Positions 47,201 through 52,151 of a stretch of DNA of 64,000 nucleotides are shown piece by piece (the stretch's first letter is position 1; every line of letters starts with the position of its first letter). A model generated the notes under the pieces. It had not been told where the DNA came from, did no database searches, and worked only from the letters and a program-made list of their open reading frames with translations. The position numbers and the translations under genes were made by a program. Source of the stretch: Dactylosporangium fulvum (GTDB lineage Bacteria; Actinomycetota; Actinomycetes; Mycobacteriales; Micromonosporaceae); contig NZ_CP073720.1 in assembly GCF_025137375.1 (NCBI RefSeq), positions 7,774,501-7,838,500 on the forward strand, written 5' to 3'.

Positions 47201-49162
47201 GCCGCGGACGACCCCGCCGCCGTCGACCACGGTCTGCGGGCCGCGCACCACCGGGCCGCCGTCGACCGGCGTCTCCGGGCCGCGCAGGACACCCCTGTCG
47301 ACCTGCGGCCCGCGGATGGCCGGCCCGGCGGGCTGGTGCGGGCCGCCGGGAGGGCCACCACCGTCCGGGCCGCCCGGGGGTGGCGGTGACCCGGCACCGA
47401 CCGACGAGCCGGGCGCGATCTGCGGCTGGTCCGGCACGACGATCGGGTCGAGGATGTGCCGGTGGACCTGGACCTTGCCGTTGGGGTCGATCACGCCGTA
47501 CTCGCGCAGCTGCCCACCCTCGGGGATGGTGCCGCCCTCGGTGCGGAAGAACGCGGCACCGCGGCCCGGCGCGTGCCACTGCTCGACGCCGTTGAGGTTG
47601 GCGATCCTCGCGGGGACGTTGACGCCCTGCGGGGTGTCGAACCTGGTGACGAAGCCGGGCCCGCGCTCCGCCGGCATGATGTGCACCGACTGGCCGATCT
47701 TGATCGGCATGTGGGCCGGATTTGCGGTGAAGTGGCTGGCGGCGCCGAAGACACCACCGACGAACGCGCCGTGCAGGAAGCCGTCCTTGATGCTCTCACC
47801 GGTCGCGGCGTTGAAGAGGCCGCCTGCCATACCACCGCCGATGGCGTGGCCGAGCGGGCTGCCCCACATGCCTGCGCCGAACAGGGCACCCTGCGCCGCG
47901 TACACCTTGACCTGATCCAGGTCGAGCAGACCCGGGTCGAGGTTGCGCTTGTCGATGATGTGCAGCTGACCGATGAGGTTGCCGCCGCCCATGAACAGCC
48001 CGCCCATGGCGATGCGGGTGCCGAGATACTTCGCCAGCTCCATGCGGAACGACACGTTGGCCGTCTGCGCCGCCGCCTGCTGCATGAGGACGCTGCGGGC
48101 TGCCTGCTGACCTGCCGCGTCGACGCCGAGGCGGCCGAGTGCCCCTTCCATGGCGCGGCCGCCGACCCGCGAGCCGAACTGCCGGGCCAGCTGCTGCTCC
48201 AGGGCCCTGGCGTAGGCGGCGCGGGTGGCCCGGCCGGCGGCCATCGTCGCAGCGCGGGAGCCGACCGACCGGCCGATCCCGGCGGCGACGCTGCGGCCGA
48301 TGGTGTTGCGGACGAGCCCGTTGGTGAGCGTCGAGCGCAGCCACTGGTTGGCCATGCGGTCCGCGACGTGCCGGGCGATGACGTTCTTGGGCAGCAGCCC
48401 CCGCATGATGCCGGTGCCGAGGTTGCGGGCGAAGTTGGGCAGCGTGGTGCGCGCGAACGTCGTCCCCGCGGTGCGCAGCGCCGGCAGCGTCGAGCGGGCG
48501 AGGACCGGCAGGGCGCCGCGGCCCAGCGCCGGCAGGGCGGCGCGGGTCAGCGCGGGGGTGGTCGTGCGCACCAGCGTCGGCGCGACACGTGCCAGGAACG
48601 GGGTCAGGCTCCTCAGCGCCACCCGGAGCGTCATCTGACCGATCGCCGTGAGGGTCTTCGTGGTGGCAATGCCGATGAGCCTGCCGGTGGTGAGGAACGC
48701 CGGGACCACACCGCTGAGCGAGGCACCGCCGGAGAAGAACGCGGCGATGATGAGCTGCACGAGCAGGGCGCCGAGCATGATGAGGTTCAGCGCGACCATG
48801 AACTCCTGCAGCTCGATCTGGAAGCCGAAGCCGTCCAGACTCTGCGACAGGGAGCTGAGCCCCTCCAGGGTGGCGCCGACAGCCCGCAGGTAGTTCAGCC
48901 ACTGTTCGGTCCACTCGACCGCGCCCTGGCTGGCCCAGTTCTCCATCAGCGCGTCGGCGACGTGGGAGACCTCTTCGTAGAGGTCGGCGAGCTCGTTGGC
49001 GGCGTCGGCGTAATGCCTCGCCAGCGCGTAGATGTTCTCCTTGTCGGCTTCGGGGACCCTGCCGATGACGAGGTCGCGGGCGAAGTTGCCGGCACCCGGG
49101 ATGTGCTCCTCGAGCTCGACGAACCATCCGATGATGGTGTCGATGACGTTCTCCACCGTCAC
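29246..49162 (-). CDS. Giant T7SS polymorphic effector (6,638 aa) with AbiEii-type nucleotidyltransferase and glycosyltransferase domains
   Basis: One uninterrupted 19.9-kb frame. Residues 1-120 are a WXG100/CpnT-like helical region (ANELADLYEEVSHVADALME). Hydrophobic helices and Ala/Arg-rich repeats follow (~122-330), then a glycine-zipper-like part, and Gly/Pro-rich repeats (~600-800). Module H1 (~1500-1700) carries HETTH at 1590-1594. An ADP-ribosyltransferase-like region at ~2775-2940 lacks the R, STS and ExE residues. Residues ~3400-5500 are long beta-rich units separated by helical linkers. Module H2 (~5604-5803) is homologous to H1, with HETEH at 5703-5707. An AbiEii-like nucleotidyltransferase (~5820-6070) has KGGQTLL (5863-), SDIDL (5879-5883) and RVQDLVD. 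A GT-B glycosyltransferase (~6145-6540) has an EX7E motif in EGYGLSGAEAAAHGLPV. A ~90-residue Gly/Pro tail ends the protein. WXG100-like genes lie upstream and a coupled AbiEi-like gene downstream. Secretion through this T7SS is inferred. Confidence 0.93.
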   Translation of the reverse strand: MTVENVIDTIIGWFVELEEHIPGAGNFARDLVIGRVPEADKENIYALARHYADAANELADLYEEVSHVADALMENWASQGAVEWTEQWLNYLRAVGATLEGLSSLSQSLDGFGFQIELQEFMVALNLIMLGALLVQLIIAAFFSGGASLSGVVPAFLTTGRLIGIATTKTLTAIGQMTLRVALRSLTPFLARVAPTLVRTTTPALTRAALPALGRGALPVLARSTLPALRTAGTTFARTTLPNFARNLGTGIMRGLLPKNVIARHVADRMANQWLRSTLTNGLVRNTIGRSVAAGIGRSVGSRAATMAAGRATRAAYARALEQQLARQFGSRVGGRAMEGALGRLGVDAAGQQAARSVLMQQAAAQTANVSFRMELAKYLGTRIAMGGLFMGGGNLIGQLHIIDKRNLDPGLLDLDQVKVYAAQGALFGAGMWGSPLGHAIGGGMAGGLFNAATGESIKDGFLHGAFVGGVFGAASHFTANPAHMPIKIGQSVHIMPAERGPGFVTRFDTPQGVNVPARIANLNGVEQWHAPGRGAAFFRTEGGTIPEGGQLREYGVIDPNGKVQVHRHILDPIVVPDQPQIAPGSSVGAGSPPPPGGPDGGGPPGGPHQPAGPAIRGPQVDRGVLRGPETPVDGGPVVRGPQTVVDGGGVVRGPDALVDGGPPRGPEVPADRGGVVRGPEALRSADGGTLVRGPETPVDGGAARPGETIRPGESIRPGETVRLGETVRPGESIRPGEVIRPGENGIPAETIKPGESARPSETTKPGETTRLGETTRPGETTRPGENGRPGENGRAGEVTRPEDGTAAGRNGRPADGGDLPPLLDRPGDAGPVDRGPAGTDRTTGPRTDPAQNTAVNPARDPAADPVTTEPPAAGRGPAEIPVEFQRLRDGYPEPAATGQVTRAEPRNLTLGRSFGADVAGDAAGLRGAIDRAVDRVPAPAGAAGRGPNLATPWQAVRVAALGEGLHGVWFRDGGLAEVRIELGRNPGGARIRVEFPELRFDDGGPGRPAGPVRVVVDERVGAGNPATRPAEVAIGLRQALNVVDSWLKSPPDGTAVPVETARGPQPRTGGALPEQLRDATDTSVPPGRGAPALPDGLPDQGPDPITGRPPAPGTRVPPRIMPVEVEGVPPRDGLSTPEGTRDAFNRYIDDILGNAQPDSPVRITLEKHGLVAHFPDGHSVWFTPQVNSILAGGHPAIVRPEMVWVGERWVQTGPAVVAVPASGLHQLPAAWRALHDSVHDLIPPSKATPDGPVRVPDNPVETPARTADPVPVKPSEPVPVVGAEQVRVRDTTPAGSPPPREITPEWVGARLADRSTPPELARQIQDHLTDGGTPKSKAEIDAALQRLREEAEAAVELERADRPPRVSEHYGTRYRNGEQLTDNVRELVDQAKARLERTFEPSPRLTERLEALDAVRAQADRLDALLREARATGDLAPVRDGVRELSRQVREYGDRHTIVEHDQHQRRPKVDEAWRDLHGVDPLDAVEMVNRQTAIDPVTHRFHPMDRAIIGAAVERVMPRDVADAVIGQLDRAVPLHEVHARELLSAREYRNIEHHIQGNVKGLYDGRLERLLIRPDRSLMEVASTAVHETTHARQPSWSREVAAFRQEIADPYAQDVAIAQRLFEREYAAFQQQRQFLEGMAGSRTAAQLARDGHDAAVPRDYQWLLESDSRVRQHIINEYVRALPNGKQLARDAFGEGAELERGPADGGSRPLHAWPDVASGYRDVPLSAAEQARARVTAGPDPVVPGRSVLFDGDGRRLDTRALAPDGVALWGMGTDGTFLVVGPDRSPGSLGMPLAGYGKIAVVDGVVQFLSGERIAPEYLHQVTDVLGRAGIDLSFKVAQPRVDPVRLDGAARQAVEDVVDLYAARVDAAVPGSRVEALPDGQVRVTVPGRAPVVADLSGVAQSLAGRLHPEQLRTALTEWLDTSVADGLDRAAPVDRLAGGARGPEQVPAIADSVRRGLPADARWSVSAGADHVVVQPEKGRPIVFRTAAEPVPRAGELPAAEPSTPVRTAATVVGKPAVEVVVPESVWHDAARLDRFTARAIEAHAVDVAGTRSKVSGFVNRLLGQDSEQAGALRPEGRAFKLNGDDRQLLAQLKVLSEALEQAPPGQRGVIAREMLELDRQMFKRPGQSGAHVQYNLAEDALPGITETIEGVRRTYGTQHLEPPAFVPGTRPGPELASLPDLPRSPELTGALLEAADGGRTWVSTPPPEVVARAGRFDSHAGDALTGHVRGLLQAAADPAYWTDGRPPRIELRAPDGIELQLARRLEHVREPVDTALFTDAAGNPVPVPRVEVTGPRTHDSLPTMRLEEEIRLQDARDGVPYFDAQTRASMEIHLRDGLWYDAEGVPLDGLYHFVVEPGTLRTYALHESQMGRLNAKHASFLAGGDTLSAGEFVAVNGRQVSVSGRSGHYVPTVDHAWMLAEKAREGGADVSMFDVESGASDSSRYSRLRGEQAFTAAVGEIARPGEIPGVARVDRVTTSPVARQDELGVPGAVLRVTTTRGVTFDVDVSNVHNLLSSKRPAGEDALSFASDRQVFTGDDQLAWLGADLLRARIELGMAETAGPPLPTRDTGGSAAPARVEPLLPDLRQLVGELLDGRMPPERATAAVTAVRAVGEGQIDRAAAALGAEGTPLKAMRAEVLARYPAVIDPLVAARLQADGPALLAAARSPEQLYDMLREESTRIGRSSPSGVSGLTVPEAARVVDGLDATAGAPGRGHYSSQVDAWLETPLGRAYHEARTALDVTTQVPWREPADSARFGPLEQAQRPAAGLPEPIRAALERYPTAAGHNVDTYIDHDGRIGGRDERADALRIQAAMRPAGADLLLHAAVSPAALGLPDVTGLAGMVGATVTHKGFLPASAHTPLRFERIRLAIEAPAQTRLTGIGELTDGPADAGVLLAAGTRLRLLGIEQTGVDVFTVRARVVGQHDPAALATPLLGHDRIDWADTPGDRPPQRPVTATVVHGTRSEADRLPEPDPARVGGSFWERVQPTEPHRLSDSVIREIRPVQVHTGPDGTVVAADVEVHRWTGEPLRMRVTAGDVGDLRARTEVAEGAPAREPDATVVLSDRHADSPDLLGTFTHETWEVDARLNRRGWWGPAGPDPRPDVLTDRPGAPAGDRLSDHDRGGVGDVQERVGRIVAEQSPAERAALIADLRAHLRHLGLDGPNAPTLWRMIDADVPAERLSPAQQQLYLNLREPGWEHVAALQPSPSTVERGAPPPPEPGPTLKDRLLGRTPLTGPERAVLSELTTELHGRAADASADTRIGQLLDRLGPESAARVVDRLPADLAAAAREVADPGAPWRAEAARQRHAEVQAAVNGALPELTAAGLVDHARPHPGGDAVIEVRTAGGETVTLPVHEPFAALTDRAAGPAGESLRVRAAADLAAHVVTALGDRLGVLWAGDADLAAARVLTRGHDAAPAELREVWRTALLDRLSTLDAARLDALRGEPLLDGVAGPLHGQLGEAILAETWPLLVGPDPAALAAGVAPGPAAGSLYLTGHDGQVRQLPAGDVAALRDWLRSRLTDGADAALLRAEAAAILGAETDVYGRGGRTRAEGALTALSRLPDTVAEQARAVAERVVADNPADAWRRDVLPPAAQELAGHARDAVRAARAADRTGDGADPYAPLRTGQVAEQVRVAASTPTATTVTELTGTLDRAAKALDERVTARIEAALKAEETATAKAADRDAEQDRTDRSSDARAERAGVEARQAADEAARHYAAAERFWAARDAATAARDAFEFLRLELGGNDPARLREYVDAATAAFETYRQAVAATQPLHEVLTAGVPGGRMPHLDAVTDTVNALLDAADVDVALRPDEADRILQSVWRQAGGEDGAVFPVGMGAAEVRVRFHPGDAVEVPRPPTRSSEVITGHMPQATAGRTLGAALNRNAGPAVAFPVAAALDAAIADGTPGALGVVKEIARHATLNFGGELRRQFSVQGSGNDFSLTGAVADNRGESALFDVDGHWTVQVRPGSPGAVWTDPVPVGDRAAGPAAELRLWVPHPYTEPALPQTATDTLPAGRPRAERFPEHVVTGLTGLERLNDTVVGMLPEQYRHVGGPIRQQVRTFVVEELPGLLADAINDPAGVQRPIIDGGRVVATVTVHTRVVPGSAELVGTASDRYHQERLRIAFSGASGSVTIGGSRQADITAGPRTDAGELPFGTAGLQGTVSPGSSARGGISVGGTAIHPSVQRYSGHTQGYRLSVVHDVTVEPSGWEPSRPDMLTRSVESTGLFRMPEPEAYRYGLPVDKAAVVHRPDGSVVLRDDPVTGAPPDRAERLPDWIGARGIDGAGPALVQRLTGADALRLDVAAKLAQDNLLPRPDAEGNPRLSGEPLRRAAEQANLRALTEISAARLEAAYDQAAQDGILVNLVRQRPGLAPDHVTLRLRIKQDWDRAELVGHTIAETVVNLDIGSSTFARTGGRTSTLAVRGEGVADLTPGDGAVVPGGAGLGGARTVTGSAGWRTGNTVNQVTLVEGGRTAIFTVPHVLEVVRVDAHGGESFVASRDGSARVLFPADLLPRAGAPVLPPAPRTGPPTSPAALSWATVLHLDAAGVWDAVTRVLPDGARPESAAHAHLTSFANVRSLVANPEWLLTGHRTDLAVDPRGVTPLRAGLTIRGRAGASQFVGETDLVVGDINFTMGADAVTFGRQVGGDAGGSLRGGLDLGADTDVAGEPVGDAAVGLRGSRSWFDAESHTSTRIYGRERLRIHTSGNEKQYIYRMPVDLEITGVEHHPKVLGGTRTAHESLPARDVVYAIPERVALELHVAGEHPVPADMIADALHRYSTGHLTLDRKVVAGLLDRYGTPPDLATGIAWKLGEQFPDASVPRTVTDPAARISAIIRQEQGLPAVPPAEGARRLADHLGQALGHSVLEPAIRLSARDGRPVELFQEVLARVEQVVPGAAGRLPGLWQGLSGSLAGKRWTGQLDSMLSPEGFTASFPVPSGRLWVEHVTVRITATLGAGTPIGTRPDVLPILQDYAYAQHEQTWVSGYGYGTGGSGHGTALDTPEASGGTNRGYTRFGTVGGQRTVVQGLMIADGVVRMRRPIEIHIEVSRSVPHPLKQLPRRMADLVTRHGAPDSSYGVVSGSLVQLATRDQLVPRSSAVVDGPADPRQLPMPDRSVVETADIGRLHEVISDRLAGKDLLGRAGLAARDADLRRQLSALARTPALERVAGPGGHPSITLSDPARENRMVQVWVRAEQSQLRVTSEIEVAEIRRVNRSQRTVGIGDERARLALTGRTLAEDQASLGGLSERFTGGAAAAEQTSAPSGARMETSDFQESSARTVTTRVDYHLTFVAKTVEPGGRETIEVSVQMPDAATGRAVLTLFQHELDAIRAGQEAGAGTGPQWRFDPRGSTETALIKLSTTASRHPDAADPITAALQLAQVRRADVLLDVTEADGTVRRYRAAPDGTLQTDFPDTGFATVRASVDPALVEQAHRHGLDLREEFQQWSRHPDGHRTFSDAIRAALTDPAAELRGIDSELSGWAPRPADPSRPTAAQIPGDVRTSVDAVAVGLPRSDPRLGDLQVIRAAADNVEDLAAAARHGGDLSPLKEALRDLSDRIRAFGDELADPLDPAGLARRVFGVDPDTHRFHVLDQAVAVVLAEQVLDPHFAARYAEELSRAVPMDGEHAAAVLGERGRRVAAAMLEQVAPGVHRYAGYSERAGAVFLRPGTPFVEAAASIVHETEHAMQPSREAQRRAAYEGLADNATAADQEAALAKVTIDRERPAHERQRDFLLGLERLAAADNAELAPRARWLTDGSDLDAGLAARYLHPEPNGAELISAVFGPDRISPAELFWHELTDRAAEVAERRGTAVEQELRQFVLQRVMARVFTAHPEHWMIKGGQTLLARWPDARVTSDIDLVGHTGASRAEMVRQYTEALQRSLGDHLTFTQTYEAPLQHGMGARLKHDAYLNGRFVAEVSVDLAPPRSRPMWAQPELVDFPEHIMRTGVPGESPQLRLISLTDTLAHKVSGMFTQGVKTAQTKCGDCLPRTEGTWSCQTGDLPYRVQDLVDTMMLVVNRPWDAAAVQRMLLEEFTWRIEQGEPLRVPAKFYIPNPEWHTGYAEYASGTPGLPLRTVAEALPVAKAFLDPLLNRTREATGVWDPVRQVWAGADPVPAGETAVGRLRVLVVAHASGRGAGLGGLPVASGEITRALAAHPGAEVTLLTVGETEPHGAAVIRSVPPKEGMTPREQLYELSRREQPDAVEGLPPANSDAYDVVVGHSRFSSTAAMQIRNRWYPSAALVDVLHMPIERYAQIQGRAELGAEYARREAVVVRNSDLVVGVGPLLTAEARHLAEGAIRPPSFHELIPGIELLGDVSGPPPGERMHLLFTGRASDPVKGYTDLIATAAELDRRGIAVQVRVRGVQPDELAVLLAEAEAAVGSPGVVELLPYTTDRGELLQDMRWAHVAVMPSKVEGYGLSGAEAAAHGLPVLVTAESGFGQFLADAGRIPGTAGTAAVVPDAGLAGNRSARAAVWADAVAELRRDYVQRRVEAGRLQTVLAGYTWQDAVTGLAQAIVEATPDATHDTVQGPGGAVRPHTPGTVPGVVTGPASAGPEPGGTGTAAGEPGGPRRGAGDDGAAGGVGGVGGPGRSADPGRGADGGRRGGERGPGPAA
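46757..47057 (-). repeat. Hexapeptide-encoding tandem repeats (RPGETx) in the giant gene
   Basis: About sixteen imperfect 18-base units encode a run of Arg-Pro-Gly-Glu-(Thr/Ser/Asn)-x at residues ~702-802, for example RPGETIRPGESIRPGETV. The units differ mainly at the last position and in occasional Lys for Arg or Leu for Pro. The segment is a charged, proline-rich and probably extended linker. Confidence 0.85.
47055..47330 (-). repeat. Second repeat block (RGPExxVDGGxVV) in the giant gene
   Basis: Six or so units of about 14 residues, such as RGPETPVDGGPVV and RGPQTVVDGGGVV, at residues ~611-703. It directly precedes the hexapeptide block. Both are low-complexity linkers between the membrane-interacting N-terminus and the enzymatic part. 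Confidence 0.8.
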
Positions 49163-49226
49163 CCCCGCCGGGTCGCCGGCAGGCGCGCCGGGCGCACGTG
49201 TGTCGTCAAGCCGGTGCCCAGGTCAC

Positions 49227-49613
49227 TCAGGTGCGGGCGGCGTTGCCGATGTCGGTGGCGCTGTCGTCGTCGGTCGCCGTGTAGGCCCACATGGCGTCCA
49301 GCGCGTGCTGGCCGAGGTTGGTCATGCCCTCGCCGAGCTTGCGGGCGTTGGTCTTCACGGCCTGGTTGGCCGTCGTCTGCTCGTCACCGATGCCGGACGG
49401 GACCAACTGGTGATAACCGCCTTCGCCGCCCTCGCCGTGCAGGAAGCTCTCGGCGAAGTCGTCGCCGCCGAAGGTCGCCGTCTGGTCCAGCGGGTCGATC
49501 CGGGCGATCGCATTCGACATGGTGCTGGTGAGCCGGCCGCCCAGGTCCTTGATCTTCTGTGCCGAGTTGAGCAGGTCGGCGGCGGTGCTGCCGAGAATGA
49601 CGTAGTCACCCAT
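49227..49613 (-). CDS. WXG100-like small protein
   Basis: 128 residues from ATG 49613, with GGGAGA five bases upstream. Two-helix layout: MGDYVILGSTAADLLNSAQK..IKDLGGRLTSTMSNAIARID, a loop with FGGDDFAESFLHGEGGEGG, and a second helix QTTANQAVKTNARKLGEGMT. The size and hairpin fit the WXG100/ESAT-6 superfamily, although the loop has FGG instead of a canonical W-x-G. It lies immediately upstream (64 bases) of the giant effector and overlaps the YbaB-like gene, so it is a likely secretion partner of the giant protein. Confidence 0.75.
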   Translation of the reverse strand: MGDYVILGSTAADLLNSAQKIKDLGGRLTSTMSNAIARIDPLDQTATFGGDDFAESFLHGEGGEGGYHQLVPSGIGDEQTTANQAVKTNARKLGEGMTNLGQHALDAMWAYTATDDDSATDIGNAART

Positions 49614-50004
49614 CGTCGTCTCCCTGTCGCCGGATGTCGGCATCGTGGCTCTGGATCAGCTTGTTGATGTCCATGCCGCCGGCCCGGGCCGCGCGCATGT
49701 CCGACGGCAGTGCCTCGTCGTAGATCTCCTGCGCCTGCCGCGCCGACTCCTCGATGGCCTTGCGGACGGTGGCCACGATCGTCGCGGCCAGTTCCTTGGA
49801 GTTCGGCTTGCGGTAGACCCGAGGGTCGATCTCGAGCTCGATGAGGTGCCCGCGCGGGCCGACCACGGCCTTGACCGTGCGGTCGTCCGACCACGCGGTG
49901 CCCGTGACCTCGAGGGCCTTGCGCTGGATGTCGGGCAACTCCTTGGTGACCCGCTTGAGGTCGGCGAGCATCCCTTCGATCGCGCCCCAGTTGGGACGAT
50001 CCAC
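49606..50004 (-). CDS. YbaB/EbfC-family protein
   Basis: 132 residues from GTG 50004. The YbaB pattern is clear: an N-terminal coiled helix (IEGMLADLKRVTKELPDIQR), AWSDDRTVKAVVGPRGHLIE, then LEIDPRVYRKPNSKELAATI and the second long helix VATVRKAIEESARQAQEIYD. YbaB/EbfC proteins are small dimeric nucleoid-associated proteins. Versions with this sequence style occur routinely beside WXG100 genes in actinobacteria, where their role is unknown and may be as a chaperone. The stop overlaps the start of the next WXG100-like gene by eight bases. Confidence 0.85.
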   Translation of the reverse strand: MDRPNWGAIEGMLADLKRVTKELPDIQRKALEVTGTAWSDDRTVKAVVGPRGHLIELEIDPRVYRKPNSKELAATIVATVRKAIEESARQAQEIYDEALPSDMRAARAGGMDINKLIQSHDADIRRQGDDDG

Positions 50005-50137
50005 GGCACCTCCCCGTCAAGCCGCGATCACTGTGCCTCGGGTGTCCAAGTGTGCACCCGCCGAGGCTCCGGCGCAGCCCCGCCCCGGAACCCCGGCGGT
50101 CTTCGTCACGTCCTCCGTGACCGGTCCAACGGACCGG

Positions 50138-50446
50138 TCAGATGCCCGCGGCGATCTGCTTGTCGACCGCCTGCATCCGCTCGGCCGACGCGCCCAGCTT
50201 CACACCGACCTGCGACAGGGCGGCCTTGACGTCGCTGATGCCCGAGTTCCACTCGGTGCGGGCGGCGTCGACCGCCTGGCCGGCGGCGCCGTGCCAGTCG
50301 GAGGCGAAGAGCTGGGTGAACTGCGTGTAGAGGTCCTCGAGGGACCCCTCGACCGCACCCGTGTAGGTGCCGATGGCGGTCGCCACGTCCGCGATCTGGC
50401 CGAAGTTGTAGGTGATGGCGCCGTCAGCGCCGTATCCCGCTCCCAT
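50138..50446 (-). CDS. WXG100 family protein (ESAT-6-like)
   Basis: 102 residues from ATG 50446. Helix-turn-helix hairpin with the canonical turn SDWHGAAGQAV (W-H-G). Helix 1 runs FGQIADVATAIGTYTGAVEG and helix 2 DAARTEWNSGISDVKAALSQ. No obvious C-terminal YxxxD/E export signal is present (the protein ends QAVDKQIAAGI), so it may be exported with a partner, possibly the neighbouring WXG100-like protein. Confidence 0.9.
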   Translation of the reverse strand: MGAGYGADGAITYNFGQIADVATAIGTYTGAVEGSLEDLYTQFTQLFASDWHGAAGQAVDAARTEWNSGISDVKAALSQVGVKLGASAERMQAVDKQIAAGI

Positions 50447-50484
50447 GGATGTTCCTGCCTCTCGAAGGTCTCGTCGCGGAAGGG

Positions 50485-50844
50485 TCAGCCACGCAGGGCG
50501 GCGATGACCGTGGAGTCGCCGGTGGCGGCAGCCGCGGCCCGGATGTCGTTCGCCGCGTCCTCGTCGTTGACACCGAACGTCGAGGAGGCGTTGCTGATCT
50601 TCCCGGCGAGGTCGTCGAGGGCGTTCAGCATCTTCGTCAGGCCCTGGTTGAGCTGGGCCGAGGAGCCCTGCAGCGCGTTGTTCGCGGCACCGGACATGCC
50701 TGCCCCGCTGAGGCCGTTGATCCGGTCCAGCAGCTGCGCCATGCCGGTCGCGATGCTCTCGCGGGTCTCCATGCACTTGTTGGCCATCGTGTTGAGCTGG
50801 TCCTGGGTCGCGTGGACCGTGCCCACACCTGGTGTGTCCGTCAA
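50485..50844 (-). CDS. WXG100-like protein lacking the W-x-G turn
   Basis: 119 residues from TTG 50844, chosen for the GGTGAG stretch upstream; GTG 50826 is an alternative and the frame is open to 51054. Two helices: ATQDQLNTMANKCMETRESI and SSAQLNQGLTKMLNALDDLA. At the turn the sequence is LSGAGMSGAANNA, that is G-A-G where W-x-G is expected. It is 38 bases upstream of the canonical WXG100 gene, as in ESAT-6/CFP-10-type pairs, so a heterodimer is likely (inference). The divergent gene 51075 starts 230 bases away. Confidence 0.75.
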   Translation of the reverse strand: MTDTPGVGTVHATQDQLNTMANKCMETRESIATGMAQLLDRINGLSGAGMSGAANNALQGSSAQLNQGLTKMLNALDDLAGKISNASSTFGVNDEDAANDIRAAAAATGDSTVIAALRG

Positions 50845-51074
50845 GTTCGTCTCACCCCGTTTTCTGCTGTGGCTCCCCGGGGGAAGCTCGCTGAGCGATG
50901 GATCGATACAACCCACCATAATGCGGCGTACCAGACGGTAGCGCCCCAGTTCAAGGTCGGTCCAGTCGGACAGGGTTATCCATTGTGGCTCTGTCCGGTT
51001 ACGCTCGATCTGGACGAGGATGCCGGAGCGCCTCGGGCGATGGACCAGAGGCACGGATCGACGGGGGAGAGATC

Positions 51075-52145
51075 TTGGCTGAGCCGCACGACGACGTGCC
51101 CTACAACCCGTACCGGTCTCAGACCACCGCCAACACGAATCCGGCGTGGCTCGAGGCCGGCCACAAGAACATCGACGCCGACATCGACGGCATGGCTGAC
51201 TTCGCCAACAACATGAAGATCATCATGGAGAACCTCCGCGGCAAGGTCCCGGAGCTCAACCTGCTCGGCACCATGCCGATCAACGCGTGGGCGCCCGGCT
51301 CGCTGCCCGAGGGTGCCTACACCGCACATCTGATGCTGGCCAACTACAACGAGTTGCAGCAGTATCTGTCGTTCCTGGCACAGGGGCTGATGAACACCGG
51401 CTCGGCCGCGCAGACCATCGCCAACGCCTATGCCGGCACCGACGGCTGGTCCGCCGCCGACATCAACGCGGTCAAGTTCGCCTATGGCGACAGCAAGGCC
51501 GAGCGGCCGGCCGGCTATCCGGAGGAATGGCTCAGGCAGGTCAAGACCTGGCAGGACGCCTACAGCGAGAACATGAGCTCCGGCAACGGTGCCGCGTCGG
51601 GCGTGGTGGTCCGCTGGACCGACCAGGGCACCTTCACCGACGCGCAGGGCCAGCACAAGGTCGCCGTCAGCACCGACGGCGTGCGCCGCGAGATCATCAC
51701 CAGGGTCGACCCGTATACCGGCGGCACGGTGACCACGACGATCGTGACCTATCCGCCGAACCCGAACGGGAAGACGGCCGAGGAGCGCGCGGGCTACACG
51801 CGCACGAGCCGGGCGGACTCCACGGCATTTGTCACGTCGGGCAACACGATGCAGAGGCAGACCACCTATTACGGCAACGACGGCCAGGTGACCGGTTCGC
51901 AGACGCAGACGACGACCTACACCGACGGTGAGGTCACGAGCACGCACACGCAGAACAAGGACAAGGACGGCAACAACACGACCGGCAACAGCGTGGTCAC
52001 CAACGCCGACGACAGCCAGACCATCACCACGACGCAGACCGGCAAGGACCCCAAGGTCCTGCAGATCGGCGAGCAGACCGAGGGTGTGGTCGGCGCCGGC
52101 GAGCAGCCCGCCCAGGACAAGATCAACCAGCTCAGGCCGCAGTGA
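51075..52145 (+). CDS. T7SS-associated protein with Thr-rich C-terminus
   Basis: 356 residues from TTG 51075, selected because GGGGGAGA lies directly upstream; the frame opens at 50985. The N-terminal ~170 residues look like a WXG100/PPE-like helical domain (NPAWLEAGHKNIDADIDGMA, FANNMKIIMENLRGKV, NYNELQQYLSFLAQGLMNTG). The C-terminal half is a beta-rich, Thr/Gln/Asn-rich stretch with repeats such as TTTYTDGEVTSTHTQNKDKD and TNADDSQTITTTQTG. No signal peptide is present, consistent with export by the T7SS. Six bases separate it from the next gene. Confidence 0.7.
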   Translation: MAEPHDDVPYNPYRSQTTANTNPAWLEAGHKNIDADIDGMADFANNMKIIMENLRGKVPELNLLGTMPINAWAPGSLPEGAYTAHLMLANYNELQQYLSFLAQGLMNTGSAAQTIANAYAGTDGWSAADINAVKFAYGDSKAERPAGYPEEWLRQVKTWQDAYSENMSSGNGAASGVVVRWTDQGTFTDAQGQHKVAVSTDGVRREIITRVDPYTGGTVTTTIVTYPPNPNGKTAEERAGYTRTSRADSTAFVTSGNTMQRQTTYYGNDGQVTGSQTQTTTYTDGEVTSTHTQNKDKDGNNTTGNSVVTNADDSQTITTTQTGKDPKVLQIGEQTEGVVGAGEQPAQDKINQLRPQ

Positions 52146-52151
52146 TGCCCC

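Noticed and set aside
29477..47389. Very long open frames on the plus strand opposite the giant gene (29477-35839, 35915-39508, 39512-43129, 43682-47389)
   Set aside because: They are low-complexity Arg/Gly/Val/Asp-rich translations with no motifs. The minus strand carries recognisable domains throughout, and extreme third-position GC keeps the opposite strand free of stops.
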